From: Tipula vernalis | Lineage: Eukaryota; Arthropoda; Insecta; Diptera; Tipulidae | DNA: 64,000 nucleotides | NCBI GenBank assembly: GCA_958295665.1 | Contig: OY282558.1 | Location: 187,652,015 to 187,716,014, forward strand | Reading direction: 5' to 3' | In this document: positions 34,581-44,529 of the stretch, piece after piece | Layout: each line of letters opens with the position of its first letter | Position numbering within the stretch: position 1 is the stretch's first letter | The notes under the pieces: generated by a model | What the model saw: the letters and a program-made list of their open reading frames with translations, nothing else | Database searches by the model: none | What the model was told of the DNA's origin: nothing | Program-made: the position numbers and the translations under genes

Positions 34581-35089
34581 AAAAATCGACTTAATTTTTG
34601 AAGTTTTCGAAATTCCTCTGTAGTAAATTTAGACCTGATATCGGCTTTCAACGAGGAGATGAATGTTTGAGATATTAACATTGACCTTTTTTTAGTCTTA
34701 AACAATATTTGTGTAAATTTTGGTTCACACCGTTCAATGCCTGTGCATTTATTTAAATACCACATACTTATATATACTGTATACTCGTATATACATATAT
34801 AAGCACTCACTTTTAAATACAATGAAACCTGATTTCAACAGACACTCAATTTAGCGGAATCCTCACTTCAGCGGACAAACCTTTAAGTCCCGAGCAACTG
34901 AAGTTTTCCAATGAAAACCTCTCTGAGATAAGCTGACACTTTATTAGAGCGGACACTGACAGATATTTCTGCAATAATACAGGTTTTATGATTACAATTC
35001 AAATTGAATCTTTTACACTTTAATTTGTTCCTTTTACATTTCAAATTGAACCTTTAGCAAATTATATGTATGGCTAATTTGGATGGAAC

Positions 35090-35604
35090 TTGGCTATTTC
35101 TTAGCCGGTTGTAGTGAAATTTGATATCCTTGATTAAAATGCAATTCTTAAATGATTTTTGGATAAAATTCTCGAATATGGTCAAAAAAAATAAAGGAAA
35201 TTTGATATGCGCGCTGGAAATGGAATTCTAAATGGACTTGTAGATCTAGAACTCAGCTTAAAGCGAAATTTCAATCGCACATGTCAAATTTCATCAGAAT
35301 CGTTTAAGAAATAGCCAAGTTCCATCTTACTTTGCCATATTCAAGAACTACATCCAAAAATCATTTTAGAATCCCATTTCCATGATAGATGTCAAATTTC
35401 AATCAAATAGGTTAAGAAATAGCCAAGTTCCGTCCAAAATGGCTATATTCCAGAAATTCATTTAAAAATCATTTTAGAATCCCATTTATAACGCACATGT
35501 CAAATTTTATCGTAATCGGTTAAGAAATAGTCAAGTTCCATCGTACTTGGACTTATTCCAGAACTTTATCCAAAAATCGTTTTAGAATCACATTTCCATT
35601 GGAA
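35090..35604. repeat. 108-bp tandem triplication with an inverted partner
   Basis: ATGTCAAATTT starts at 35281, 35389 and 35497, giving three units of exactly 108 bp, each containing GGTTAAGAAATAGCCAAGTTCC and CATTTTAGAATC. Upstream, ~35090-35175 holds a unit in reverse (GGAACTTGGCTATTTCTTAGCC). No coding signature. Confidence 0.85.
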
Positions 35605-35621
35605 ATGATATAGAGAACAAT

Positions 35622-36505
35622 ATGGATATAATTTTTACTTGCGAATTCGATCCTACAAATATAGATTCCGAAATTAATATTATAACTATCGAGAACGAAG
35701 CAGCTATTGAATTGAATATGGTGATGGAACCAAAAGAGGTTGACGTAGAGGACGGAAATGTTTGTATAAATGATCCCGATTATGTCATAGACACAGATGA
35801 AGATTCTACTTCAGCGGAAGTAGTAGTGAAGACGGACAATACGAATGGTTAATGTGTAATCAAGAAAATGCAGAAACTGAAGAGACTGAATCTGCGCTGA
35901 GTGACAAAAATGTAACACAACGAAGCAAAAAAGACAAAATTGAACCTTGCAAGCGGAACAAGAATAAATACATTCGCATGAAAGGCAAAGAATAATTAGA
36001 CTATCATAAGATGGGAAATAAATATAAACAAGAAAAATCAAGAAATTCGAGAAAACAAGGTGTTAGCTGCACATCAAAAAAATGCTTAACAGCCAAAAAC
36101 AGGTACTGTGATACCTTTACTACAGAAATACGAACAGCAATCTTTAATGAGTTTTGAGAAAAATCCAATTGGGATCATAGGAAGGTATTTGTGGCATCGA
36201 ATATAGTTTGACGAAACGCATCCAGAACGAATGCTGAGAGTTCCAGATGTTTAAATGCTTACGAGTATTTCATGCACAATGGCACATACCGTATGCAAGC
36301 TTGTAGAGTAATGTTTCTAAGAACATTTTCCATTGACTACAGAACCATTCATGCTTGGGTTGAAAACAGCCGTCATGGATTACATAGGGAAAGATTGGAG
36401 ACAAATAAGAGTCGAAAATCAATGGATCGCAAGGAAATTGATAGCCAGAAAGCGGGGTCACAGAGTTTTTTTGAAGCTCTTCCAAAATTACCATTCATAT
36501 CATCA
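35622..36505 (+). pseudogene. unclassified transposase-like gene, N-terminal half
   Basis: Starts with an acidic frame (35622-35852), continues in shifted frames through a basic Lys/Arg/Asn segment, then CTSKKCLTAKNRYC, an FTTEIRTAIFNEF helix, SRCLNAYEYFMHNGTYRMQAC and VMFLRTFSIDYRTIHAWV. This series is familiar from a large family of uncharacterised, probably transposon-derived insect proteins that I cannot name with confidence. At least three stops. At ~36505 homology stops and the rest of the protein is found on the opposite strand (36506-37090). Confidence 0.55.
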
Positions 36506-37090
36506 TAAAATATTTTTGAGTTATTTCTAATTCGTGTTCTATTGAAAAGTTGAGCAGAGCGTTTGCTAATACATTATTCCTGTTCTGATGTCCGCATCCG
36601 TCAGAATAGATTACAATTGGTTTTTTATGTTCTGTTATGCAATTGTTTTTCAAATTGTTGCATTGGTCCTCAGAAAACCAGAAACATTTTACATTTTTAT
36701 TTGCCAAGTCGTAAGAAGTAAAATTGTGGCAGCACAATTTTATTTTATAATAAAAAGCGTTCGCGTACACAAAAGGCGCCAATTTTACTGCTTGCATGTC
36801 CATGCAAATCGCAAATATACTTCCCGCAATGGCCTTTTCTTTATCCTTTAATTTCTCATCTTGTGCACGATCTTTGTTTGCGGTATGCATCTCATAGTCC
36901 TCCTGCGACAATTTCCAACTCGAAACGATGCACACACATTACACTCGTCTTTCTTTTCATGAAATTTTTGTCTGCCAAGACTTACACCTAATGAAAAGTT
37001 ATTATTGTGTTCACAGTATGATTGGTATTGTTTATAAGCCTTGCGAATTGTATTATAGTTTGGCTCCAAAAATAATTTCGATGAATGGTA
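36506..37090 (-). pseudogene. unclassified transposase-like gene, C-terminal half, inverted
   Basis: On the minus strand: SKLFLEPNYNTIRKAYKQY and KKDECNVC (37090-36930), then after one shift near 36930 KDRAQDEKLKDKEKA, MDMQAVKLAP, YYKIKLCCHNFTSYDL and VIYSDGCGHQNRN (36900-36560). In the same uncharacterised insect family these follow the motifs found on the plus strand at 35622-36505, and Asp residues in DMQ and YSDGC could be catalytic. The two halves lie tail to tail, so an inversion of one half, or two copies inserted head to head, is needed to explain them. Confidence 0.6.
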
Positions 37091-37321
37091 AATTATTATT
37101 GTAGCTGGTGTATGTGTATTTTTGCCGATTTCTTGCGTGTGTTCTTTGAAACGAGTTTGAAAGCTCCTCCCTGTTTGGTCTATATAAAACGCCAAACAGG
37201 GAGGAGCTTTCAAACTCGTTTCAGAGAACACACGCAAGAAATCGGCAAAAATACGAACAATTCAAATTATGCTTAGCATCTCACACAGCAATAACAAACA
37301 TACACCAGCTACAATAATAAT
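37085..37321. repeat. inverted repeat of Penelope-like 3' coding end
   Basis: AAATTATTATTGTAGCTGGTGTATGT-type sequence at the left is mirrored at ~37297-37321, and the core (CGATTTCTTGCGTGTGTTCT ... CTCCTCCCTGTTTGG) is mirrored around ~37187. The right arm has ~55 extra bases. Both arms encode GIY-YIG-like TGRSFQTRFKEHTQEIGKN. Confidence 0.85.
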
Positions 37322-37386
37322 TTAAACGTGATACACAGAATGAGGAAAAGAGAAACATTAAATAGAATGGAAGCAATACAAATCTA
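37187..37386 (+). pseudogene. Penelope-like element, GIY-YIG endonuclease end (part 1)
   Basis: Plus-strand frame with QTGRSFQTRFREHTQEIGKN then, past stops, YNNNLNVIHRM and RKRETLNRMEAIQI. In Penelope-like retroelements the C-terminal GIY-YIG domain has a YIGQTGR..TR..EH core and ends in a similar ETLNRMEAIQI region. The reading continues at 43058 after the Tc1-like insertion. Confidence 0.7.
37385..37386. repeat. TA target duplication of Tc1-like element, left
   Basis: TA before CAGTGCTGG, repeated at 43056-43057. Confidence 0.75.
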
Positions 37387-37605
37387 CAGTGCTGGTAAAA
37401 AAAATTGACCTGCAATTTAGGGGCAAAACACCGAAAAATGCCAAAATATTCAAAATACGTTGATTGGCGTTAAAGTAATGTAATAAATTAAACACTTATT
37501 TTTTATTTTTTTGTTTGTTTTTTTATTGATTTATAGAAGTTCAATCTTTCATATTAATATTTTGTTGGACCGCCTTTTGCTTTTATTACACCGGTACAAC
37601 CCCGC
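37387..37605 (+). repeat. Tc1-like long terminal inverted repeat, left
   Basis: Mirrors ~42715-42920, from the AAATTGACCTGCAATTTAGGGGC block to the CGCCTTTTGCTTTTATTAC block. The outermost 21 bases instead match the extreme right end, so ~130 bp of the right subterminal DNA have no left partner. Confidence 0.8.
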
Positions 37606-37800
37606 AACTGATGTGCAAAAAAATTGGGCAAGCAATTATTTTTTTTTACGCCTACCGTTCTTGGCCGTCATTAGGGTGCAGAGGTTTTATTGCCTGTAAT
37701 TTATTTTTTGAGTATAAATAGTGCATCTTTTGTAAGATTAAGTTATTCTGTAAGTGATCCTAGACAAATAAAAAATAAAGTGCAATTTTAGTTAAAAAAA

Positions 37801-38328
37801 TGGGAAAAGTTAGTGACCAGTGTAAAAGCAATATGTTGATTTTGGCTCGAGAAAATTTAACCACGTGTGAAATACGTGAAAGATTAAACATTCCTAAAAG
37901 TACTGTCGTGTGGAATACTAAAAAAAATCGAGAGATGGGCGGTACACAAAGAAAGAAAGGCTCTGGAAGGCCCAGAAAGACAACGCCAGTGGAAGATCGT
38001 TTTATACTATTACAAAGTCGTCGGAACCGTTTTAAAACTTCATCGGACATAAGATAGGATCTTGAGCGAGCAACGGGAAAAATGAGAAAAAGACTTGTTA
38101 AAGCTGGTTTTAGAGCACTTAAACCAGTCCAGAAGCCTGAGTTCACATTAATAGTGAAAAAAAAACGTTTGCTATGGGCCCAGGAGAATGTTAATTGGAT
38201 TCCAGAGTTGTGGAATGATATGATTTTCTCCGATGAATCAAAATTCAAGCTGCATGTTGGAGATGGAAGAATTCTCGTAAGGAGAAAATCTGGCGAGAGA
38301 CTTAGCAACGAATGTCTTTTAAGACATC
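37801..38328 (+). pseudogene. Tc1-like transposase, N-terminal part
   Basis: MGKVSDQCKSNMLILAREN starts a paired-type helix-turn-helix region (TTCEIRERLNIPKSTVVW), followed by GSGRPRKTT, the AT-hook-like GRPR motif between the two DNA-binding subdomains. One stop at 38055 interrupts it. The catalytic part begins LWAQENV and NDMIFSDESKF, with the first catalytic Asp in FSDESKF. The frame runs exactly into the CATC duplication at 38325, and the reading frame resumes at 42192. Confidence 0.88.
38325..38328. repeat. 4-bp target site duplication (CATC), left
   Basis: CATC repeated at 42192-42195, flanking TGTAACG...GTTACA. Confidence 0.8.
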
Positions 38329-40582
38329 TGTAACGACTGGCCCTGCTCTGCGTTCCAAGTTGGTTAACCATCCCTGATAATTAATGATTAAACCGTATAT
38401 TAAGAACAATCTAGAAAAAAATATAACAAAATCGTACAAAAACATTGTAGCGCGGGAAAATCAAGTTTGTAGGAAAAAAAATTACTAAGCTGAATAATCC
38501 CGTTCAAAAATAAAGAAATAATAAAACATTTTGTTTTGGGTGGGAATTTTTTTTTGTTGTAAATTTTTTTTTTTGGATAAAAATGAACAATTTTGGATAG
38601 TACACGGCTCTCTGTTTGCGTGATAACTTAAAAAGTTTTTTTTCTGTTGCGATATAACCAAAAATTGGAAAAAAAATATATTTCAAGCTTTTGGTTTCAA
38701 GTTCTAAGTTTTATCTAAGTTTTCTATTTTTGTTAAAATAACCATATGTGATATCTGAAATATGGTGATATATTAAAACAACAAGCTATGATGTTGTTAA
38801 TACTATAAAAATAAAATTATTTTAAACGTTATAAAATAAATAGACAAATGTGGAAAAAATTCTAAATAACGTTATGGTTTATAAAAGTAATTTTTAAGAA
38901 AAGTTAGTTAAATTCTCAGTTATCTAATATTAAGCGTAGTGAAAATTTGTAAACTAATACTTAAATCATTTGTAATTAGTGAATACATTGTTATATGATT
39001 CTTAAATAATAATAAGAGGAAAAAAAATATAATAATAATCATAATTGTCCAAATCGAACGGTATCTGAAATTAATGCCCGAACTCAACGTTAATAAAATT
39101 ATGAATGAGTTAAAGGACAAAAGTGGGCTATAGTAAACTTCTCGGGGGTACATAAATTAAATAAATTTTTCATTAAGGAAAATTAAAAAATAATAACAAA
39201 ATAATAAAAAAAATAATTTTTTAATTTAAATATTAAATATTTTTTTATTGTTTTCTTTTTATTTTTTTAATTATTTTTTTATTATTTTTTAATTTTCCTT
39301 AATGAAAAATTTATTTAATTCATGTACCCACGAGAAGTTTACTATAGCCCAAAAGTGTATATGATCCATTGATCACAAGTGAAATTATATAGTCTGAATA
39401 ACATTTTTTTTATCATACATATTGTATTAAAAATCTGTAAACAACACAAAACATTATGTAGTGTAATCGAAATAAAATTAAATCGTGTACAAATATAAAA
39501 ACAACAAAATAAAAACCTTTAACAGTGAATATGATCTTGTGATCGTGCTAAAAATAATAAAGAATAACAATTAAAAGTGGTTGTGGGCTAGTTTAACAAA
39601 ATTGATGAACAGATTATTCAAAATTCAATATAACAAGCGCCACATGTTCATGGTAAAGTTGTAACAAATGTTTTGATGAAAATTTATATTCGCGTAGTTG
39701 CAATTATACGCACACACAGCCTGAGTGTTAATGACGTCATGGGATGATAAGTCATACACTAATTTGAATATAATTGCATTAGTAAATTTGCATGTAAAAA
39801 TAATAGGAGAGTATGAGATGCAATTATACATTCAGATGTATTGGTATAATAGACAAATTTTTCTTCTCTTCTGCTACATATATGCAATTATAATTCAAAA
39901 TATAAGTGGTGGAATGCTGTCTATGTAATTAAATTCTGGACAACTGACCTATCCCTATATGCTCTGTTGTAGCGTTTTGTATGGTTTATCTGTATTGATC
40001 ATGTACATAAATCGTAACTTATACGATTGGTATTATCGGCAAGTGAAACTTTCGTGCGTGTGTGTATGTAGAGTAGCAGCTGACCACAAATTTGCATACA
40101 TTCACTCTTAAGTATGAAAATAAAATAATTTAACACTGCATAGATCAGTTTGAAAAAAAAATCCGTAGAACAAACATTAAAACCAATTTATAACTTGATA
40201 CCAGTACAGTTAAAATACTAAGTGCCGTGATCTCGAGAAAATTTAATTAAATCCTCACCTGATTGTGATAAGGTAATGTTATTGCCATAAATTTCAATAA
40301 ATTTACATATTTATAAAATTGATCATTCCTTATTTCTATTTAAAATGATAAAAGTGATGTGCCCGTAGTAAATGTTCGCGGCTGATATATAATACAACCC
40401 GTTAAGAACACGCTGTATAACAGGATGTGAATCTTATTATTCGATGTAAAAATAAATGCAAGTTAAACCAAAGATGCAAGCTACCTAAACGGATTTATTT
40501 TTCTAACGGGAAACCGAGAAGATCACGGGCGGTTTTAAGTGTTTTATTTTTTTTTTATATACCATATTTTTCTTTCTAACTC

Positions 40583-40613
<31 letters not shown>

Positions 40614-42191
40614 CTCAATTCACATGTGATTTTTCTATAAATTTATAACATTATTTAACTTTTATGCTTATCCATCTCTGAGGAAAATCAAATTTATATT
40701 TATATTAATTTCTTGTGTAATTTAATCCATATATTATTCTTCAATTTACCGTAAATTCTGTAAATTGCAAAGTGCAATTATTTTATTACAAAAATATTCG
40801 GTTAATGCATGTAATTGTTGATAGGTAGATTCAAAGCGAAAATTCCATAATACTTAATCCGGGTAAAACCGATTTTCAGCTACACCAATCCAATTGAAGC
40901 GCTTCGGGGAGATTGTGGGTAAGTTTAATTTAATTTTCTTGTGATGTGTAATAACATCAATTACAACGTGAATTTTCACTTTAAAATAAACCATCAGTCA
41001 ACATTCTATTTCTCTATAATTTAAAGTATATTCCTTTAGACTTATTTTATCTATTTTCTGTACGAATTTATAATTTGAGTATTTATAAGACCCTGAAAAG
41101 GGATAGTTTATTATAAAAGAAATTGTTAATATTTTAAATGAATACAATCTTATTTTCTTAATAATTATATAACACTATGCTTTAACTCATTTTTAATTTT
41201 ATTGGTGATGAGCTTTCTTACAAATGCTGTTTATAAAAAAAAATATTATCATTACACGTAGATATGTCTACAGTGATAGGTAATTAGGGGCAAGAGAACC
41301 CTCTTTTTTCCACTGGGATCTACCCGAATCAAAGCCGTGTAATGGCTCCTAATTTCACTGTAACAAAGTGTATAAATAGTAAGACCTACAAATTTTTTTA
41401 TAATTGTGGAACATAATTAATTAAAATAAACTATTAATTCTATCTAAAACTGAGTATTAATCGTAAATAAATAAAACAGTTATATAGTGTAGTGTGGAAA
41501 AAAACCAACACAAAAAGACAAAAACCGTTAATAATAATAAAAATTGAGCCAAATGTTGGCATTGGTGCAACCGCTAAAAGCTATGACCTACATATTAACA
41601 TTCTGGAATCACGTTATCTTTTAATTATAAATATTTATATTATATTCTTTTAGTTTTAAGTTATTAGTTATCTATTTGCTTTATATCTTTCTAAAGAAAT
41701 AATAAATTAGATTTAGTTTGTGACGTCACAGGTGATAGGGTTTAAGTTAACCATTTTATTGAATTTTTCACATTTTCTAAGTTTTTGTTCTTTTCTTTAA
41801 TTTTTTTTTTTCTCAATAAAATCCGGTTAAAAATATTATTTCAAATAATTTTTTTTTATTACAACATCTGCGGGTTAAATTTTTTTAAAATTTTTTTTTG
41901 GTAATATTCGCAGCTCGCTTTTCAGGATGAGAAGCTAAAAGCTAAATTGTGTAGAGGAAGAGGTAGGTGTGATCACAGTCGATCATGGTAAGTTGGTCCC
42001 TCTCTTAAATTCTGTCCTTTTTTTTCCTGTTCCTTTCTTTGCGGTTTAACTAAATTTCCTTAAGCTTTGAGAAACGACACCCAAATCCACTGAGCTTAGC
42101 CGGCCAAAGAAGACCGCCTCAAAGCCTCTGAGGGAATAGAAAAATTTTCTAGTAACAGCCTTTGATAGCTCGCTATCTACGGGTTGTTACA
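38329..42191 (+). mobile_element. large non-coding LTR-like element 2 (possible giant solo LTR)
   Basis: 3863 bp starting TGTAACGACTGGCCCTG and ending CGGGTTGTTACA, flanked by CATC. As in element 1 (28438-31497), the ends are TG/CA with short inverted TGTAAC/GTTACA and there is no coding frame with family features. Near its right end GCGGTTTAACTAAATTTCC ... CACTGAGCTTAGCCGGC parallels the same region of element 1, so the two belong to one diverged family. Removing it restores the frame of the Tc1 transposase at the junction. It hosts a MITE at 39126-39349 and a T-rich run at ~40586-40613. Confidence 0.7.
39118..39357. mobile_element. palindromic MITE with 8-bp target duplication
   Basis: The element is 39126-39349 (224 bp), flanked by CAAAAGTG at 39118-39125 and 39350-39357. 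Its arms, starting GGCTATAGTAAACTTCTCG, match in reverse complement for ~80 bp with few mismatches, leaving almost no loop. An 8-bp duplication is the size made by hAT-type transposases, but the GGCTATAG ends are not a hAT consensus I recognise. Confidence 0.85.
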
Positions 42192-42195
42192 CATC

Positions 42196-42764
42196 CACCG
42201 AAAAAAGAAGGAGTTATGGTCTGGGGTTGCTTTTCTGGAAATGAAACCGGTCGATTCTGCTCCTTTGTTCCAGCGTTACAGCAACTGTTTATCTGCAGGT
42301 CCTTCAGAACGAATTTGAGCCTTTTGCGTTAAAGCTTTTTGGCGAGACTTGCAGATTTATTTTTCAACAGGACAACGCTCCGTGCCATACCGCCAAAATT
42401 GTGAGTTATTAATTTTGAATTGTTGATAGAAAAATTGGCTTTCAGATAAACATAAATAGTTTGTCAAAAACTTGTTTTTTTTTATCTCTTCATTTAAAGT
42501 TAAAAAAAATACTTCGCAGAAAAAAATATCGATGTGTTGAGCTGGCCCCCGTATAGTCCAGACTTAAATCCCATAAAAAATATTTGGTCTATAATGAAGC
42601 TAGAAGTAGCAAGGAAGCGCCCAAAATCGATTGAAGCTTTAAAAGGTTTGTTCATGATGATTTGGGAAACCATATCTTCTCCGACTTTGAAAAATTTATC
42701 AAATTCAATGAATCGGAGGTGTATCGCTGTAATAAAAGCAAAAGGCGGTCCAACAAAATATTAA
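42196..42764 (+). pseudogene. Tc1-like transposase, C-terminal part
   Basis: Continues after the insertion: GVMVWGCFSGNETG, then shifted frames, then FQQDNAPCHTAKI (second catalytic Asp, 42355-42400), then after a ~110-bp non-homologous gap (GTGAGT...CTTCGCAG, possibly an intron or insertion) LSWPPYSPDLNPIKNIW with the final Glu position replaced (NPIEN usual, Lys here) and the C-terminus IKAKGGPTKY. The missing acidic residue and the shifts mark it as inactive. Confidence 0.85.
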
Positions 42765-43055
42765 TATTAAAGATTGAACTTCTATAAATCAATAAAAAAC
42801 GAACAAAAAAATAAAAAATAAGTGTTTAATTTATTACATTACTTTAACACCAATCAACGTATTTTGAATATTTTGGCATTTTCCGGTGTTTTGCCCCTAA
42901 ATTGCAGGTCAATTTTTTTTTTCAAAAAATTACGTCATACATGTATTTAAAATGAAACAATAAACCAATTGCTTTCAAAAGTTTTGTAATTTTAGTAAAA
43001 AAAGACTCCAATTTGCAATAAATTTGTTTGTCCAATTTTTTTTTTACCAGCACTG
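42715..43055 (-). repeat. Tc1-like right terminal region
   Basis: Contains the inverse of the left repeat (42715-42920) and ~135 additional terminal bases ending TACCAGCACTG. Confidence 0.8.
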
Positions 43056-43160
43056 TACGAGTACATACACAAAAATAATCCATCATTACTCAACGACCAA
43101 ATGCCGAACAACGCGATATATGACTATACTAAGTATAAAGAGGAAATTATCGTAATTTAA
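43056..43160 (+). pseudogene. Penelope-like element, C-terminal end (part 2)
   Basis: Directly after the TA duplication the frame reads YIHKNNPSLLNDQMPNNAIY and ends YKEEIIVI-stop near 43157, continuing the C-terminus begun at 37187-37386. This shows that the Tc1-like element inserted into the Penelope-like copy. Confidence 0.65.
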
Positions 43161-43583
43161 ATTAGAATAGAAAAGTTTACAAAGGGCGAATGCCCGAAAC
43201 TATAGTCCTTATTTGTTAAAATAAAATAAAATATCACATAAAGAAAACTATTCTCCTTTATTTTAACATTTTTAGTTTTATTAAAAATTAAAAATTATAA
43301 TTTAATAACAAAGTGATAATAGCACACAAAAATGGAAATCATCCAAGATAATAAGTGTGATCATTTACAACAGCTGAAATCTGTAATCCCATCTGACTGC
43401 CACTCCTTCTACGATAATTTGCAATTCATGGATTAGGTTTAAAATTAAGCTGTGATTAAAGTCATGAGACTGATTCTACTATATAAATTTATTAGTTTAA
43501 ATTTTCAAAGTGTGATATTATAATTTAATGAATTGTTTAACTGTTAAGTTTTTTATTTTAAATGAAATGTTTAAACATCACTG
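43161..43583. other. no gene seen
   Basis: AT-rich DNA; a short open frame beginning at 43332 has no family signature. Confidence 0.5.
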
Positions 43584-43740
43584 TAGCCTTATTCTATAAA
43601 AAATAAGATAATGTTTACACGTGATAAACAGTGAACGAAAAGAGAATCGAAAAACAATTTAATGTAATTTTAGTAAAAAATCACAAAGTTTACCCGTTTT
43701 CACGTTTACACATTATTTTATTTTTTACAGAATAAGGGTA
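43584..43740. mobile_element. 153-bp MITE with TA duplication
   Basis: 43586-43738 with TA on both sides. Arms GCCTTATTCTATAAAAAATA and the right-hand partner (reverse of CCCTTATTCTGTAAAAAATA) extend ~45 bp with GTTTACACGTGA-like inner sequence. Length, TA target and lack of coding fit a Tc1/mariner-type MITE. Confidence 0.75.
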
Positions 43741-44380
43741 CTGAACATGTTTTTATTCAGTGATATTCAGGTGATTTTTTTAATATGTATAATAAACACT
43801 CTGATTAATAAGAGAAATAAGTGCCTTTAACTTTTGTTATATTTTCCTATTAAAGGAGATGAATTTTTTGAGTACTTCAAAGGCTGAATTTAGCGTAATT
43901 TATTAATTTTATATGAAGCTATCATTCTAGCGAATTTTCCCGGGCTCCCCAGTTGAAACATGATCTGATATTTTTTCTAGAGATAATTATTGGCTAGGCA
44001 CACGAACTAAAATACTTTCCAGACATGAACTTTATGGGTTGAATTTATAAAAATTTTTAATTTTTATATTTGGCTTTATTTTAATATGTGTATACTTTCT
44101 TATGTACTTGTGACGCAAATGACGAGGAGACGTTTTAAAAAATAAAATTGGTAAATTGTCCTCGTGTTGAGATATATAACTTATAATTATAATTTAAATA
44201 AATTAACAACTAAACAAAAATCAATTTGATTTGTGTTAACTTAGTAATTCTGTTTATTGGGATCAAGTGTTGTTAACTCAAGTGATTTGTGACTGCCGGT
44301 ATTTTGAACAATTCGCTATATGTACAAACGTACATATAAATAAAAACAAATAAGTTAGTTCGAACCTCGGCGTTTTTATA

Positions 44381-44394
44381 TGGTTCTTCGAAGC
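44381..44394 (+). other. primer binding site, tRNA-Tyr-like
   Basis: TGGTTCTTCGAAGC, one mismatch from the BEL/Pao primer site at 22091-22105. It places the end of a decayed 5' LTR at ~44380, just upstream of gag. The LTR itself was not delimited. Confidence 0.6.
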
Positions 44395-44529
44395 GGATCG
44401 CCGTTAATCATTTACAAAAGATAAGACAACATTTATCAGAACAGTATTAAGTGCGCTTTGATAACGGGTAACATATCGGTTACTGACACCCGAGTATCTA
44501 TCATATAAGTGTTTTGAGTTAATATGGCG

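Larger units (their letters stand above)
37387..43055 (+). mobile_element. Tc1-like DNA transposon, interrupted
   Basis: Ends CAGTGCTGGTAAAAAAAATTG and its reverse complement, flanked by TA. Inside is a Tc1-type transposase in two parts. Without the 3863-bp insertion and its duplicated 4 bp the element is ~1.8 kb, the normal Tc1 size. The left ~215 bp (37387-37605) are the reverse complement of the right subterminal region (about 42715-42920), including the last codons of the transposase, so one end was replaced by a copy of the other. Confidence 0.88.

Noticed and set aside
34293..34601. 102-codon Thr/His/Pro/Ile-rich frame
   Set aside because: Produced by the ACCATCATACC low-complexity tract; no start context or homology signal.
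34825..34990. pogo/Tigger-like terminal sequence (AGCGGACA words)
   Set aside because: Suggestive words only; no opposite end or transposase was located.
36848..37276. Two frames ending in TGRSFQTRF-type protein on opposite strands as separate genes
   Set aside because: They are the two arms of one inverted Penelope-like repeat; neither is complete.
42410..42520. Intron in Tc1-like transposase
   Set aside because: GT and AG are present but splicing does not restore the family frame without a further indel, so it is described only as a gap.
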